Source: an uncultured Eubacteriales bacterium (GTDB lineage: Bacteria > Bacillota > Clostridia > Oscillospirales > Oscillospiraceae). From it: DNA of 64,000 bases. Numbering within the stretch: position 1 is the first letter of the stretch; every line of letters begins with the position of its first letter. Below the pieces are notes generated by a model that was not told the origin of the DNA, made no database searches, and worked only from the letters and a program-made list of their open reading frames with translations. The position numbers were made by a program, and so were the translations under genes. Positions 63,612-64,000 of the stretch are shown here, piece after piece. The stretch spans positions 62,001 through 126,000 of the forward strand of contig CAKTSK010000002.1 of the NCBI GenBank assembly GCA_934597725.1. Reading direction: 5' to 3'.

Positions 63612-64000
63612 ATGATCCATCAATACAAACTCAACGGCTACAACATCGTCCTGGACGTCTACAGCGGCGCAGTCCACCTGGTGGACGAGGTGGCCTACGA
63701 CTGCATCGCCCTGTTCGAGACCACCCCCCGGGAGGAGATCGTGGCCCGGATGCTGGACAAATACGGCCACCGGGCGGACGTGGACGAGGGCGAGCTGCGG
63801 GCCTGCCTGGACGACATCCAGGCCCTCAAGGACGCCGGCAAGCTCTTTTCCCAGGACCTGTGGCGGGACGTGGAGCAGGAAGCCTTTGCCCACACCAAGC
63901 CCATCCTGAAAGCCATGTGCCTGCATGTGGCCCACACCTGCAACCTCAACTGCGACTACTGCTTCGCCAGCCAGGGCAACTACCACGGCGACCGGGCCCT
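63612..64000 (+). CDS. scfB: SCIFF radical SAM maturase (3' truncated)
   Basis: The first 129 codons of the SCIFF-peptide radical SAM maturase. The N-terminal part (IHQYKLNGYNIVLDVYSGAVHLVDEVAYDCIALF) is the RRE-like precursor-recognition region of this family. The radical SAM cluster motif CNLNCDYC (C-x3-C-x2-C) is at about residues 113-120, following LKAMCLHVAHT. The rest, including the SPASM-type auxiliary cluster domain, lies outside. Ribosome site GGAAGTGAG is loose, so it is probably less translated than scfA. Confidence 0.94.
   Translation, partial: MIHQYKLNGYNIVLDVYSGAVHLVDEVAYDCIALFETTPREEIVARMLDKYGHRADVDEGELRACLDDIQALKDAGKLFSQDLWRDVEQEAFAHTKPILKAMCLHVAHTCNLNCDYCFASQGNYHGDRA

Overview
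The window reads as a chromosomal segment of a GC-rich clostridial anaerobe, most likely a gut Oscillospiraceae/Ruminococcaceae-type Firmicute (Flavonifractor/Lawsonibacter-like; inferred from GC-rich codon use, clostridial families such as DUF3793, DUF4230, EFR1 ferredoxins and SCIFF, strong AGGAGG ribosome sites, and TTGACA/TATAAT promoters). No rRNA operon, prophage, intact insertion sequence or CRISPR array is visible. Most of the window is ordinary chromosome. It is bounded by two genes cut at the edges: a MetQ-type lipoprotein on the left and the SCIFF radical-SAM maturase on the right.

Layout: 1-7.3 kb carries MetQ (partial), a MATE exporter, a YaaH-like acetate transporter, an M23/G5 cell-wall peptidase, an XRE regulator and lepA. 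7.4-10.3 kb is a visibly less GC-rich patch of lipoproteins and paired DUF4230 proteins. 10.3-19.2 kb holds a Cys-rich small protein, a GT2 glycosyltransferase with a long structured leader, a DUF2325-DUF3793 operon behind two near-identical palindromes (probable metal-regulator boxes), an Lgt-like protein, DUF2200, a CAT-fold protein lacking its catalytic motif, a Cys-less rhodanese, and a YtrA/GntR-ABC operon. 19.4-24.3 kb has tRNA-Arg(CCT), a large hairpin, the translationally coupled ruvX-udp-DUF1847 operon, tRNA-Pro(TGG) and typA.

24.4-31.1 kb: a zinc-ribbon/RCC1-repeat protein, an SLH/lysozyme-like surface protein, rpsO with a foldable leader, pnp, a QueG-like Fe-S protein and crcB. 31.2-37.5 kb, minus strand: hybrid histidine kinase plus EFR1 flavodoxin/ferredoxin, and a MoxR ATPase-VWA pair. 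37.8-47.7 kb, plus strand: HD hydrolase, DEAD-box helicase, metallophosphoesterase, azlCD, mnmG, MBL, mnmA-like, MBL. 47.8-58.1 kb: beta-carbonic anhydrase, a small CDCPAC protein, SDR plus NTF2-fold pair, a probable small RNA, pyridoxal kinase, a repeat-bearing secreted peptide, HAD phosphatase, RlmI-type methyltransferase, PLP aldolase, FAH hydrolase and gdhA. 58.4-64 kb: ECF S-component with a possible switch-like leader, Orn/Lys/Arg decarboxylase, FMN reductase, a lipoprotein with internal duplication, a YiiX-like peptidase, and the SCIFF ranthipeptide locus.

The most unusual signal is a pair of about 170-bp intergenic elements (36413-36587 and 42471-42640). Each folds into the same four hairpins. 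The linkers are near-identical while the stems differ by compensatory changes, which is how a conserved structured RNA or structured mobile repeat behaves. Both sit a few bases after a stop codon between co-directional genes, and five G-U-only pairs in one copy suggest that the structure is read antisense to those genes.
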